DNA from: Trichoplax adhaerens
Lineage: Eukaryota; Placozoa; Uniplacotomia; Trichoplacea; Trichoplacidae
Length of the DNA stretch: 64,000 nucleotides
Assembly: GCF_000150275.1 (NCBI RefSeq)
Contig: NW_002060943.1
Coordinates: 9,704,209 to 9,768,208 of the forward strand
Direction: 5' to 3'
The stretch's first letter is position 1. Each line of letters opens with the position of its first letter. The notes beneath the pieces were generated by a model, which did not search any database, was not told the DNA's origin, and saw only the letters and a list, made by a program, of their open reading frames with translations. Made by a program: the position numbers and the translations under genes. This document shows, piece after piece, positions 22,771 to 36,549 of this stretch.

Positions 22771-25408
22771 TATAATTTGGGTTCTCACCGCGGATCGGAC
22801 TTAAAATGATTAAGAATAAAAAGTAATTGCAACCTCGTTATTTATAAACAATACAACCTGACCCTTTTTCAGTAACATACGCAAAAGAGGTCAACTAATT
22901 ATAGATATACACTATGTATAAACAATAATAAAGTTAATCTACAAAATTTTACTTTTTATCTTTTCGCTGCCTTCCTGTCTGCTTCCTAGTAGGCGACGAA
23001 TAAATTTGCGATTAAAAAGTAGGATAAAAAAATATGCCATACTATATTAGACTATCTACAGTAAAACAAGTGAAATTCTATCCATAGCACATAAAATACA
23101 GCTGATATAGATAAAATTTTATATCCGCAATCCTTTATTATTGGAAGCTTTTTCAAGTCTTAAATGCCAAAAAAAACTTTGTGACGTTAACTAATCGTAA
23201 ATAAGGTCTGAAAAATTTATAGATTTTACTATCTGGCGTTGAAAGTAAATGATCAACAGTTGAAATTTAATAGCCTTTGCAATCGAATAAATCACCTAGA
23301 TTAATATAAATAAACCTACATAAAGATATTACATGTTACAGCAATCCTTAGTTCCATTTATAGTAATGAAGATCGACGCTTAACAAGCATTGTAATTTTT
23401 AATCGATATAGGTTTCAAAAGTGGCTGATAAATATTGAACATTAAATATCAATGCTGTGTTGAAATTTATATATATACAGTATAGTATAATAATTAAAAT
23501 TCTTTTTATTACGCTTGTTATCAAGGCGTTGCTAATTCATTCAGGCAATGTACTTAAATATTATCAGAATGGGATAATGATTAATTATCGATCTCCAGTC
23601 GATCTAATTTTATATAATTTTTATCAGTAGATGCGCACGTTACAAGTATAAAAGATTAAAACTAGTAAGTTGTGATTTCATATTCATAGTCATACGACGA
23701 TGTATACAAAGTTTAGTCTAAGATCACTGATAATATTACGGCAATCCTTTACTCTGGTTTTTATCCGGCTTAGACCACATGGCTCCCTTTTAAAATAGTA
23801 ATTCAATCTATTCCGAATTGACAAAATCTAATGAAAATTCAGAATCTAAATAATTATAATTATTACTATGCCACATAATTTTCGCGCATTACATTAGAGA
23901 TGTGCTGTGATACCTGTGATACTGTACAAGCGAACAGTTAATTCGTAAGCTTAACAAATCATGTTTTTGTAATGTCTACAGTCATGGAAAGCGTTTGAGA
24001 GCAATACTAAATATGCACCAATGTTCCTTTCCCTCACTTATGGGATTGGCCAGTTAAGGCACGGACTAGTTAAAAATTCGATTTACACAAAATAACATAA
24101 TACGCGCTTTTAACCAAATCTGAATAATAAGTCAATTCTTCTCCAGCGCATTAAGACGTTAAGTTAACTCTTTTCGAAAGTTTAATGCCCGTTGCATAGA
24201 ATAAAGGTCCCTTGAATAATTATAATCAAGTCATATTTTGAAAGTCTCATACTAACATTAAGGCTTAGGATTCTTATCCTATCGTTAACTTTTATTCAAG
24301 TATTTTAGAGAAGTATTTTTAAAGAGAAAATGCACATCTTTGTTACGTAAAAACAAAGCCATTTAAATAAAGTGTACAGCATTTGAAAGTAGTTAAACTG
24401 ATGCTGTTAAGAATTTATTCTTTACCCCGTTTCAGGTGTAAGATCAAGTCAATCAGGAACGTATTGTACAAATTTACAAATGAGGATAATTGTAATATAT
24501 ACCGTACCTCTAGAGTACTGCCTGTGATATCAGAGGACATAGTAGTGATTACGATCTAAAAATTAAAATGGAAATGGCAAATCAAATTCTTAATATATAT
24601 CGTTTGTTAAATTAAAACTATGAAAATGAGTTTACGAATAAATCTGAACAAAAATCGTTCATTTTCTTATAAGGAAGTCCTTATAATTTTATGTATGATG
24701 TAGTTTATTATTTACTTAAATATCCATGGATCAACTGGTTTTGCGACAGAGTAAGTCGCTTATTGTAATTATCCCTACCCTATCTATGTAATTTATCCAG
24801 CTTATTTACAAATAATCTCAAATATATGGAGAGTTTAATGGATTAATTAAATAATACTCCTCGGAAGATAGCGGTCATTTACGTCCATGTTGTACAACAT
24901 AATAGAACTTTGTAGTGCCTTATGCGTAAACAATGAAACTATCAATCACTGACATTATCGCTTTGTAATTTGTAATTACTTGTTAAATTATCCAATCATC
25001 ACATTTGAAAAAATAAATGATGCCATAAGTAAATTCTGGTTGGTCGTTGTCCTCTACGCCATAATGGAGGTGGGCGTTAACGTTATCCTTTAGAAATCTC
25101 CGACGCGATTCTAAAAGATCCTTACGGTAGTTACCGATCATGTATTTTTTTATCATAAATCGTACCGAAACTTTCCATTATATTTCAAAGTCCTAATCCA
25201 TACTTGAATTACTAAAAAGTTGAAAATAACTATCTACACCGTGAAATTTGGTTAATAGAACTTGTTCAGTTGTTTTTTTTACAGTTCGTTTAGCATCAAC
25301 GATATTGATCTCTAGGTCTGAAAGTGATAAATTAAAATAAAAAAGCAAAAAATAAATGTAAAATACAGCTTTCTCCTAATAAAGTATGTCAGCAACTGAG
25401 GAAAAACA
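22771..25408. other. 5' intergenic region of the LRIG gene
   Basis: About 2.6 kb, AT-rich. No coding segment recognised on either strand and no array. Presumably contains the LRIG promoter and possibly an untranslated first exon, which cannot be seen from sequence alone. Confidence 0.5.
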
Positions 25409-28400
25409 ATGTCTTTAAAAACATTTTCATCTACTAATTTGGCATTTACTTGCTTCATCGCCCTCTTCACTTTGGTATTCTTAACTAAGGCTTGTCCTGT
25501 GAGTAACTGCACTTGTACGATCTCTGTAATAGATTGCAGAAATCTTAAACTATTGAAAATACCGGATGGCATTCCAAATACTACTGTTGTGTTGTAAGTA
25601 ACCATGTTTTTAAAAAGTAGAGATGTAATCTTGATTCGAGATAGTAATTCTATTTTCAAAAATGAGAAGAAAACTACTGATGACTAGCTAAAGAAAAAAG
25701 TGTCTGAATTAATCTATACAGTAAGATGATGCGAGCTTCTGATATTATTCAAATCGCTTCCAAGAACCTTGTGAATACAGAACTTTGAAATTTCGGATAG
25801 TATAGAAGAGTTATGTCAGTTCAAATATGTTTATAAACCAAATCGAATATTTATTTTCGCATATAATTTCGTTTTTCTACGCAAATGTATTACCTATTGA
25901 ACCAAAAAACCCAAACCAGGCGCTAGACTTAGATTCTCTATCCAAATTCAGGCAGTTTAAACGGAAATTAAAATGTTCTTGTTAAAAAAATGTTCGAAGT
26001 AATTTTGCACTTTCTCTTGAAGAATGTTATCAGGAAATGAAATAGACACCCTGCCAAGTAGTGCATTCTTCGGTTTAAAGTCATTAAGAACTTTGTAAGT
26101 TTAGATTAATTAGATCAGTTACAGTATATTTCAAAAATAATTGGCTTATTTGTAACTTAATGAAGAGGGCGAAATAATCGATAAAAATATTTAATGCTAG
26201 ACTCTTAGCAAACAACAAGATCGCACATATCGACAATTTGGCGTTCGAAGGCTTAAAAAACTTACGGAAACTGTACGTTAAAGTTTTTAACTATTCGTTT
26301 ATGACAGACTCTTCCATTACAATCAATAATTTACTTACAGGGAATTGCAAGGGAACAAATTAACAAGCTTACCTTTTCAAGTCTTCGATGATGTAACATC
26401 TTTAGAAGATTTGTGAGTCTTCTTAACAAAAGTTTAATTTGTTATTGATCGATTCCATAATTAAAACTTACTTCGTTAAAATATTCACACATTTAATAGA
26501 AACATAGGGAATAATCGAATTCAGAAGCTTATGACCGGAAACTTTTACAAACTAAGAAAGCTGATTAATCTGTTAGACTACGATTATTGTTCTAGAAATT
26601 ATCTGCAAGAAATTGTCTAAAATTGTAAAACTAACTATTACTTAACTTTCTGCAGTACCTTGAGTAATAATCGGTTGGAAACGTTTTCTAAGAATTACCT
26701 ATTTAATTTGAATTCAATATTAAACCTGTACGTAAACGAATTTACCCGTATATATTTTACCCTGAGCTGGACTAGAACTAATTTTATTTATTACATAGGG
26801 ATTTAAAATTAAACAAAATCGCTTCCATTGATGACTACTGCTTTCAAAATTGTAAATCGATAAGCCAAATGTAGGTCTAGAAAAACGACTAATATCAAAT
26901 CAATGAAGGACCTTAAAAATTTTATTCGTAAATTTAGTGATTTAAGCGGGAATTATCTAAGTGCGATAAATGAAAATATGTTAAATGCTAAAAGTGGCTT
27001 TATATCCCTGAAAATTTTGTAAGTTTTCTTAGTTACATCAATAATAAGACTAATTTAGAATATGTGTTATCAAGTTTTTAATTGTAAATGTTTCTTGGAA
27101 AAAGAAATTTAAGAAATAATACAATTGGTACTATCCATAAACATGCTTTCAATAAGTTGTCAAAGCTGAAATATTTGTAAGTCACGCGTTTGCTCGTAAA
27201 TCATAAATTCTTTATTTTAATTGTTATTCGATGACTGTTTCTGACTAATCCAAAATTTTTATTATCTAACCTTAATTAAAGGGATATCAGCAAAAACAAT
27301 CTAGTGTTCGACTCTGATAATCTTGGTGGAATATTTGAGCATGTGCCCTTATTGGAAACTTTGTAAGATTTTTTTTAAGTCAATGTTTCGATACTAAAAG
27401 ACACTCAATTCCATATAAATGTCTACAGAAAATTAAACGATAACAAAATTAAATTCATTGGAAATGAAGCATTTTCAGGACTCTCATCCCTCGTCAATCT
27501 GTAAGCAGGCTTCTAAAATGGTAATAATTCTGCACAAAAATACTAACATGTTGAACTTCCTTGTAAAGGAACTTGAACGGAAACCCGATCCAAACTATAG
27601 AAAAAGGCTCTTTTGGAGAGTCTCTAGGTTTGCAGATGATGTAAGTGTATGACATACTTTATCCTGGTGCCTCGAACGCAAATTAACATAAATTACTAAT
27701 ATAAACTTATTGAAATCAAGTAATATAGCAACAACATCGCTAATATGCGATTGTAGAATTGTATGGCTACTGTTGAGACCATATGACCGCATTATCCTAC
27801 AAAATTCGCAACTTGTATGTCGTAATCCAAATAATTTACGCGGAAGGAATATTGGAAAATTAAGTAACAAAGACTTTACATGCGGTGAGGCTACTTTAGG
27901 GAAAAATAGCAGTGATAAATATAATTAAAAATATCTTAATCTACAGCCTTTAGTGGAACTTCCTACAATTAATGCGTATCTTTAAGACCGAATTTTTTTA
28001 CTTTCCAAAATTTGTAAAAATATACATAAAAAAAATGTTCAGTGTTTATCCTACCTATCTAATGCAATACATTTCATATACATTCCAGATAAATCACAAC
28101 GTATTCCGATAATATTAACGGAACCTCCAGCACAAGCGATAGCTGTCAAGGGTGAGCAAATTCCAATCATGGTTGGTTTTCGTATAGTAGGCCAATTGTC
28201 CGCTTACCAATGGTTTTGGGTGAAAAATTCGAGCCGCTTATCATCCGACAACCAGATAATACTTTCAAAAATGCCCAATAACCATTGTAGAAATGATACC
28301 GATACAGATAGTTTAAAGGACTTTACCGCTCAGTTAACACTAAAGCCATTGAATCACGATATCACTGGTCTTTACTTTTTTGTTATTACTAATAAGTTTG

Positions 28401-30079
28401 GAAAATCAATTTCATCTGCAAAAACAAGGGTAATTTTTGCAGGTAAACCCCCGTTAGCTTTGGTTTTTGTAAAGAGCCAATCATAAATCTTTCAATTATT
28501 TTATTTCTTAGAATATCCAAAATTCGAATCTACATTTACCGATCTCACTTATCGAATTGGAGAAGATGCAGTCTTAAATTGTAGAGCATCTGGGTTTCCA
28601 AATCCTAACATAACATTTACGAAAAATGGTAATATTTCAGTATCGCTCTCTCACAGATTGAAGTTTACCGTGCAAGGAATAAGAATTGTTAATGTATCAG
28701 TAGCTGATATGGGAGAATATACTTGCACTGCAGAAAATATTGTAGGTTCCATTTCTCAATCATTGCGTCTCTCAGTTCTAAGTAAGTAAAACATTGAAAT
28801 TTGAAACCATTTCGTTTACGAAAATTTTGATCTAAAGTGAAGCTGCCACTTTACTTGCAGTGAACCCAATATTCACTAAACCAGCACCAAAATACATGGC
28901 GAATGTCCTGGTAAATGAAGCTATAATTTTAGAGTGTTTCGTAGCCGGCAGTCCATTCCCAAAAATATCTTGGTTAAGAAACGGTACTGTTATTACAAGA
29001 GATAGAGCAGCTTATTACGACAGGGGTCAGACACTGATAATAAGATCAGCTACACCTGATGACAATGGCGAATACTTGTGTCGTGCTACAAATGCCATCG
29101 GTAGCGTGAAAAGGACGACAAGAGTGACAATATTCCTTCCGAATGGTATATTATAATATAACAGAATGATTAAAAATATAATTTATTTAATACGTTTTAC
29201 TGAATAATTTCATTAGGTTTTTCCTTGCCTGGTAGTGAGAGAAACCCATATCTGACAATCATTATTACTGCATGCACCTGTGTTTTCGGAACCTCTCTCT
29301 TATGGGTATTCATTTTATCCTACCGCGTAAGATTGCTCCGTAAAGAAATTGAAACAAGTAAATCGTCAACGTTTCTGCCCTTACACAGCTATACAATAGG
29401 TAACGGTAGCATTTCTAAACACAACTTTGAAACAGCGGCCGGAAAAACAAATTACTCCGAAAGACATTGCATAACAGCGGCAGGTTATCATATCGCTTCC
29501 GAAAATAGTGATGACACCATCGAAATTATCGACTATGCTAGTCAAGGAGTTCCAGGATCTAATCTACACGATATCACTAGAAATTCCACAGGTTCAGATA
29601 TAATTATTCCGGAGCAAAGTATGCCCGGACCAGAGCCATGGATAGCCAGTAGGCCTAGAAAGTCAGTAGAAGATCGCGTATATAGTCAAATGCCTGCTAA
29701 CTCACAATTTAGGGATATTGTACGAGCTAAACCTTTGCAGGTGGTAACAATTTATGATAAAATTTCGTTAAGCGAACATTCTACAGATAACAAGAATGAT
29801 ATAGATCAGGGCAACAGCAAGGATAATATGCATGTCTTTACAAAGAGTAAAGAATCTTTGAAAGAAAGTGATGACGAGTGTCAAGAAAATTCAATGCAAT
29901 CGTCTCTAACCGATCTCAGTCAGAAATCATTAACCGAAAGTAGACTGCACGCTGGCTCTTTGACTGAATCCGCTCTAGCAAGATGTTCCGAAAACGGAAG
30001 CAACAGCGTAGGAAAATTAAAGATTATTCAGAACCTAATAACCGAAGTCGTTGACGGAATACCATCAACTGAAGTATAA
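25409..30079 (+). CDS. LRIG: LRIG-type receptor: signal peptide, LRRs, three Ig domains, one membrane helix
   Basis: Seventeen phase-consistent exons give 976 aa (human LRIGs about 1060-1120). Exon 1 (25409-25593) encodes a signal peptide and a Cys-rich LRR cap. Eleven exons then each hold one LRR, nine of 72 bp and two of 81 bp, all split in phase 2: 26023-26094, 26201-26272, 26341-26412, 26500-26571, 26656-26727, 26799-26870, 26938-27018, 27105-27176, 27282-27362, 27429-27500, 27569-27640. The LRR C-cap (27721-27884) ends DFTCG. Ig domains are 28089-28442, 28512-28781 and 28861-29145; Ig1 contains VITNKFGKS, as in vertebrate LRIG Ig1. Exon 29217-30079 has the membrane helix (about 701-725) and a roughly 250-aa Ser/Glu-rich cytoplasmic tail. 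Vertebrate LRIGs modulate receptor tyrosine kinases and BMP signalling; that role is inferred here. Confidence 0.92.
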
Positions 30080-30133
30080 GAAGTGAAAACTTAGCCTTGT
30101 ATCAGATAAACAGTACGCTAGATCATGTATATA

Positions 30134-30139
30134 AATAAA
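30134..30139 (+). terminator. Poly(A) signal AATAAA of the LRIG gene
   Basis: Exact AATAAA 55 bp after the LRIG stop codon, on the same strand. Confidence 0.6.
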
Positions 30140-33100
30140 CCATATATCTAGAGAAATAGTTTTATCTACTTAAAGTTTATATATATATTCGAAATTAATG
30201 TCTATTTTCAGTAAGAACAGATTTCAAGTACAGAAAAGGAGAATTGTTTATAATAGTTTTTGATAGAATCATCGTATTAAAATGTACTGTAAATATATAT
30301 GGATCACTTTTCGCCTAGTTCGCTTAATTTTGAAAGCGTAAACGGAATTGTATATTTTTTATGCTAAGCCTAGAGTTTTTTGTTAAATATATTCGTATTA
30401 TTCGAGCTAACTATAACATTAATAAATTTCAAGATACAAAGATTAGTTGAGTGGCTAGCCAATCTAATGATTGAGGTAAATACATTATTATCTTGACTTC
30501 ATGCATCGTTACTGATTAATTGCAGGTAAAATCACTCATTTAATTTAACAGTGCCCAAAATTACTGAAAGCTACATTATTAACTATCAGATTTAACTAAA
30601 TTAAAGGAATTAGAGGTGCATAAAACAGAACACAAAAACATTTTTAAACCAAATTTCGAAATTGTAACATTCCAAAAAAAGAAATATTACTAATAATTTA
30701 TATATTTATTATCAATATAAAAATTTCTTAAATGCTACCCGTTAAATTCTTACAATAGGTTAAAACCTTTTTAATCAATCTCAACACGTTTCTACTTTAC
30801 CAGTATTGAGGAATTATTAACTCTTTGATCTAATATATTGTACCGTAAGTACAGAATATTTCAACTATAATTATTACAATAATATTATCACCTTAAGTAA
30901 AGAAACGACTATGGTCTTGATGCTAAATCTACATCATCGTCAAAAATTTCGTCTAACGATAAGAAATAAACGTCATACAGATTTCGGGTACCCTAAGAAA
31001 ATTTTTAAAGGAGCTTAACTATTAATAAGAAAATAAAAAAACGTATTACTGCAGATGCATAATATTTTAAATGATCTTTAGTGAGAGGATACACATTATA
31101 CACTACAAAATTGTCACTCATTTTTAAAATGCGGGGTTTTTTTACTCAAGCATTTGAGTTTTACACCTACAGTGGTTAGTTAAGCTTGTGATGATCGCAC
31201 ATCATTTAAATTACTTACGTTACAAGTTTATTAGTATTTTGAATTGCCAAGTTTCATCGATGCAACTAATATAAGAAATATAGAAGTTTACCAATTGATA
31301 AAAAAATTCATACGATAACGTTAATGGCTGAATCGTTATCTATTTATTCGGTAATACCAAATACGATTCTTAAGTGTAAATAAGAATTTTTAGTCAGTTA
31401 TTACGTGATCGCATAACATTCCAAACTGAAACGAATTGAAATTATGCGTAAAGAAATTTTAGGGCACGCACAGGCCAGGTAGCTCGCTTCTGTCTTTATT
31501 CAGTCGTTACTAAACATTAAACTATTAAAAAAGGAATCTCATGGTAAAGACTGATCTTAATCGTAGACAGTCGTTAGCAAAACTATTACAATTTGTGCAA
31601 ATGCGCATTTGTTGCTAATTAAAGTTTATTTCTTTAGTGCTTTCGTAACACAATATTTCCAGAAACTCGATGCAGATTTTTACAATGAATATTCATAACT
31701 ATGACATCTTTTTTTGGTTGAATTTTTTGCTTATATATTAACAGTTGCCACACATACTGACATGTAGAAAGTTATGATAGAGGTTATTTTCTACAATATT
31801 ATGGTATTCACAATCGATAGAAGTCTGCAGGGTTGGCCTTATAGTTTGGTATCTTCGATTTTATTAGTTTACCTTGTCACAGATATTGTAATATATATTC
31901 GATATAAACCGTAACTCCTATGATACCAACTTTCGAATGTAAGAAATTAATCACAGTAAGTAGCTAGATAATCTGAATCTTAGAACGAAAAGTTTTATCA
32001 AATTAGACCGGACATATTTTGGGCATCTGATCATTATTCTTTACAATGCTACTTACAAATCTTTTGCAGAGAGAAAATATAAATATTTAAGATTCATTTT
32101 AGAAAACTACTTTGCACTACTTAAGAAAACGAAAATCATTATAAGTTCAGACAAAAGTTACCTTATGATTCCCTTACAAGACACTATAAAACCATCAAAC
32201 TAACTGTAAAATACCTCAAACTTTACTTCAAACTTAATATTCACTCATTATATGTTACAGAAGTCTAAAAGAGAACCTTTAAGCATCAAGATTTAGTCGT
32301 AAAAATAACAGTCTAGTTAACTACATAACAATCATACACAACCTCTACCGTTTGCCATGTTATTTTCTATTTTCTCAACTAAACTTTCCTAATGTAACTT
32401 TCATGTCACTTCATAAAATTCACAAGTTTCAAATTCACAATAAAAACTTCAAATTTCTAAAGTCAACCCATACAAAATTTTTCAAAAATTAAAATCCGAA
32501 AATAAAAAATATAAAAAAATTAAAATTATAAATCCGACCGGGTCCGAAATCCGAATCCCCAAAATTCGAATTTTATAAAGTTCACAGAAATTGCTGATCA
32601 TAAAATTTTGTATGACAACTATGGCTACTTTTTGACAGTTGATGTTTAAGCGTAAAGTTGAACGGTAACTGTACGATTATAGCCAACATTACAGTACTTT
32701 ACTGCCATGTTATAAATCCCCTTTCTCTATGGATAGGGTTTTATTACTAAGTCAAATTTATCTATAATTTTAGTATACTGTCAAACGCCCTTTCTTTAGA
32801 TTAGGCGATTGCTCTTATGTTATTCCTATAGTAATCTTTTTCATACTTTGTAAATTAATGAAGAAAAGATGGCGACATCTTGATTTGGCAGGGTAAAACT
32901 AAGATACTATCACTTTCTAGGTATTTTGTACAGAAATACTGTAGGAGTCGTTTGTCCATGTTGATCCAGATTAAGAATAGCTATGTTCTTCGGCTAGATA
33001 GAGTTTGATAGTGGGGGCTTAACTATCGTTACGAGTATTCCGATGGAAAAGAAGTACGAGATACAGAACCATTCCCGAAAAATAAAAATGCTGCATTCCA

Positions 33101-34604
33101 GCAGGACGCCATAAGTGGCATTCGTGCGAAGAAAATTAAATTCTGCAATTTATTTGTATCCAATGTCTTCACCACTCTGGATATCAATTGAATAAGAATA
33201 GTTAATTGATATAGACAATTTGATGAATCACTAAAATTCACTAAATAGGCACCTGTTCAGATTAGTTTTATCTGATAATTAAATAGATAATAGATGCACT
33301 AATTAGTTATTACTAATTAGTCAGAAACAACTCGTAAAAAGAATAATTCATGTATCAATCAGAATTAATTAAATGAAAACCTTTACAAATAGAAGTTCAT
33401 ATGACTAAATAAATCGTTTCGTTTTTATATAATTAATAGCGCAATACATAACGCACCTTAGACGTATCTTCGATGTAGCATAGCAATGAAAACAATATAA
33501 TTGCTTCATTTTTGAGTTTTAATGATATATAATAACATGAAGTAACACAAAAATAATATAGTTCTTAACACTTAACAAAATAATTGACATAGTATTTTCA
33601 AGAACGTGTTATTTGCCCATCTCTGCCTACTACAGTACAGTAAAAGAGAGATAAAAAGTACGCACTCCTCACTGCACGTCAAGTTACTTTACAGTAGTAT
33701 CATTCATTACACTGCCTTACAATTTGGCGTTCTGCGCTTGTCCCGTAAAGATTGAAATTTTAATTCGATTCCATTAATTGACGAAGTTATAAATTACAAT
33801 TGATCCATTGTGTGTATATGATACCGGCAGTGTACGAAATTGCCCGCCATGTGAAAATATATATATACTGTATTGTATGCAGTAATTGAGATGGAAAACA
33901 TGAAACAATCAATAATAGGATTGTATGGGTATTGCAGAACAGTGTAGATAAAGTTACCTTTACATGATCGGCGTGTCGCTGCTTTACCATTGTAACACAC
34001 AGCTCAAGCAGAGTTTTCCAAAACTTGCTTGTTAAGTGTCCGCGTAGTATACAGTACTGTGCAAGTAGAATTTCTATGACTGGGCATTTTACAGTATATA
34101 CACATAACGGATCGCCTGTAATTATAACTTCATAAATACATGAAATCAAATTAAATTCAAATTTTCAATCTTGCTTTCACACGTGTAGTAGTCTTAAGTT
34201 GACAGACACTATAAATTCTCAGATAAATAATATAATTTTACGATTTTCGTACGGTATATAATGATACTGTAATAACTTGATGTTCGGTAATAGTCCATTA
34301 GCTACTTTATTTCAAATTTATGCGAAGTTTTAAATTCTTTGTCGCTTTGCAATCCATAAATGGCTTCAACATTTCTTATACTGCAGATCTAAATTTTATG
34401 CGCACTACAGTACATAACTTGTTCATTTTGTTTTCAGACATGGAAAACTCAGAAAAATATGCCTTACACTAACGTAAAAATACTGTACAGTACAGTGTGA
34501 ACCAGTTCGCATCAACAGTATACAGTTTGTCACGGTCCAATTGTCTTATTTTTTATTACGAAGAAATGTACTGTAGAAGTTTTCTCGTACATTGCCTGGA
34601 GTGT

Positions 34605-34626
34605 CGGGCATTCTATAGAATGCCCG
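34605..34626. repeat. Perfect 22-bp palindrome
   Basis: CGGGCATTCTA is followed directly by its exact reverse complement TAGAATGCCCG. The region also contains ATATGAAATTCATAT (near 34775) and an inverted GCGATGAATC / GATTCATTGC pair (about 34850-34871), so it is locally rich in hairpins. Confidence 0.85.
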
Positions 34627-35275
34627 AATCCTTGGGAAGTCATATGAATTTTATATGTAAAATATAAAAGATGTAACTCTGCGATTTCTGGTAAGATAAA
34701 AAAATTAACGAAGTAATTTCTCTATTCGAAAATGTTCTCTCTTATTGTACTCTGCACTGTAAGTCCTTTATACATATGAAATTCATATGACTCACAACTC
34801 GTACGTTATTTATTTTTTAATTACGAGTACAAGTTGACGATTACCATTCGCGATGAATCTCGATTCATTGCGAGACTGATCGTCGTAAAGTACTGATCAA
34901 TTAATTACGACTTCAGGCGAGGACTAGCTACTACCATCGGCCATTATGTAGTTTTACAGAAACACTCGCAATACTGACTTTATTTTTATCAGTATATTTT
35001 AGTACTGTGTATCGGTAATGTATTAACTAATGTAACTGCATAGATATTGTAATCTTTTTCGCCAATGCAACGGTAATTATATAAATACAGTATATTCATT
35101 TTAATTTCGGTGGAGTAAATATAGCGGTTTCAATACAGCAAATCTAAAAATATGATTAAGCCCTGCTAATCTTGTTTCCCTAAGTTCACAAATTTCGTCA
35201 TTAAAAAAATTTTAGTTCACCAGTTTTAGCTTATTTATTTGTATGAGGCAGATTGAATTCGGAGGATTGTCTAGT

Positions 35276-35483
35276 GGTAAAATTGATTTCTGAATGAGAT
35301 TCAATTATTATTATTAAGGTCAGAGCAGTTTCCACAACTTTGCAAAGATTGAATAAGCAAATTTATTGCTGATTCTATCCTTGGGTAAAATTGATTTCTG
35401 AATGAGATACAATTATTAAGGTCAGAACAGTTTCCTAAATATGAAAAGATTGAATAAGCAAATTTATTGCTGATTCTATCCTT
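35276..35483. repeat. Tandem duplication, two copies of about 100 bp
   Basis: Copy 1 (35276-35382) and copy 2 (35384-35483) both begin GGTAAAATTGATTTCTGAAT and end AAATTTATTGCTGATTCTAT plus CCTT, with a few substitutions and small indels between them. Non-coding. Confidence 0.92.
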
Positions 35484-36425
35484 AATGAATTGTCTTTCAA
35501 CGGGTACATCGCGTACCGTGCACTGCATACGATATAGACAGTGAGTAGCTAGTACATAATTACGATACGAAATTACCGAAAGCCTGAGAAATCCAATGTT
35601 GTGATTTTACTTTAGTATAAACGCCTTTTGGTCGGTAGGTTTTATCGTGTAATATGTACGTACCCAAGTTAATTGATTAAAATGGCTGTACATTACGGAT
35701 AGCGGGTTTTCATGTGTTCCCAAGGGCAGAGGCAATGACAAGTTATAAGAGCAAATGTGAATTTAACATATTGAAGTAAATGCAATCATAGCTTAACTTT
35801 AATTTAGTTTCGTTGTATTTGATGATTTAGTGGTATTCATCTGTCAGAATTTCTGCATATAAAAAATTTTGATTTTCTGCGCAAAATGGCAACTTAAGTT
35901 CTGAATTCTTTTTGAAATGTAACTACATTAACATTGGAATGTGTGAAAGATCGCCTTGTTAGGTATGTTACAGCCAAAGACGATAATGTAGTCTCATTAC
36001 CGTTAACGGCTGGCCACGAATTTGTATAAATACGTACATAAAATGTTGATATTATTATAGTTAAATTACATGTCATCATGATCATGCTAGGCCAATGTTT
36101 GTAACGATACACTTTGTATGGTTAAGAGTGATTGATTAATAAATATTTAATTTAAAGTACCACTGAGGGCCTGCGAAGCCTATAAATGATAGTGCAATCA
36201 GAAAATTTAGAGTAGAGAGCAAAAGAAGATTCTATTGAAGAACTTGTTGAAATTTAAAGGCCTTCGGGGTCGAACTATTTTAAGTCAAAGCGTTCTTCTT
36301 TTTCTTAGGTTGTTTGGTTGATGACAGTTTCAGTTCTGTCGTTTTTTTTAATTTCTGTGCTTATAATACTATGCAGACAAACAATGCATATTAGATGTAT
36401 TGCTTATACGACTATATCTGTACGC

Positions 36426-36549
36426 GTACACATAGGCAAGAAATGCGTCCAATATGCATTGCTTGTACTGTACAGCTACAGTATCTATGCAGCAATGTAT
36501 CCAATACGCATTGCTTGTACAGTACTGCAGTACACATAGACAAGCAATG
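36426..36549. repeat. Direct and inverted repeat cluster with GTAC cores
   Basis: GTACACATAGrCAAGmAATG occurs at 36426 and 36530, and CAATAyGCATTGCTTGTAC at about 36450 and 36502. The second motif is a near reverse complement of the first, so each pair can fold into a hairpin. TACTG/CAGTA units fill the loops. Confidence 0.7.

Noticed and set aside
27458-27928. Plus- and minus-strand frames of 64-91 residues
   Set aside because: These read through LRIG introns or antisense to its LRR exons; the spliced frame explains the sequence.
33787-34149. 120-residue minus-strand frame with Cys-rich composition
   Set aside because: No family resemblance, an overlapping alternative frame in the same strand is also open, and composition matches AT-rich noise with repeat motifs.
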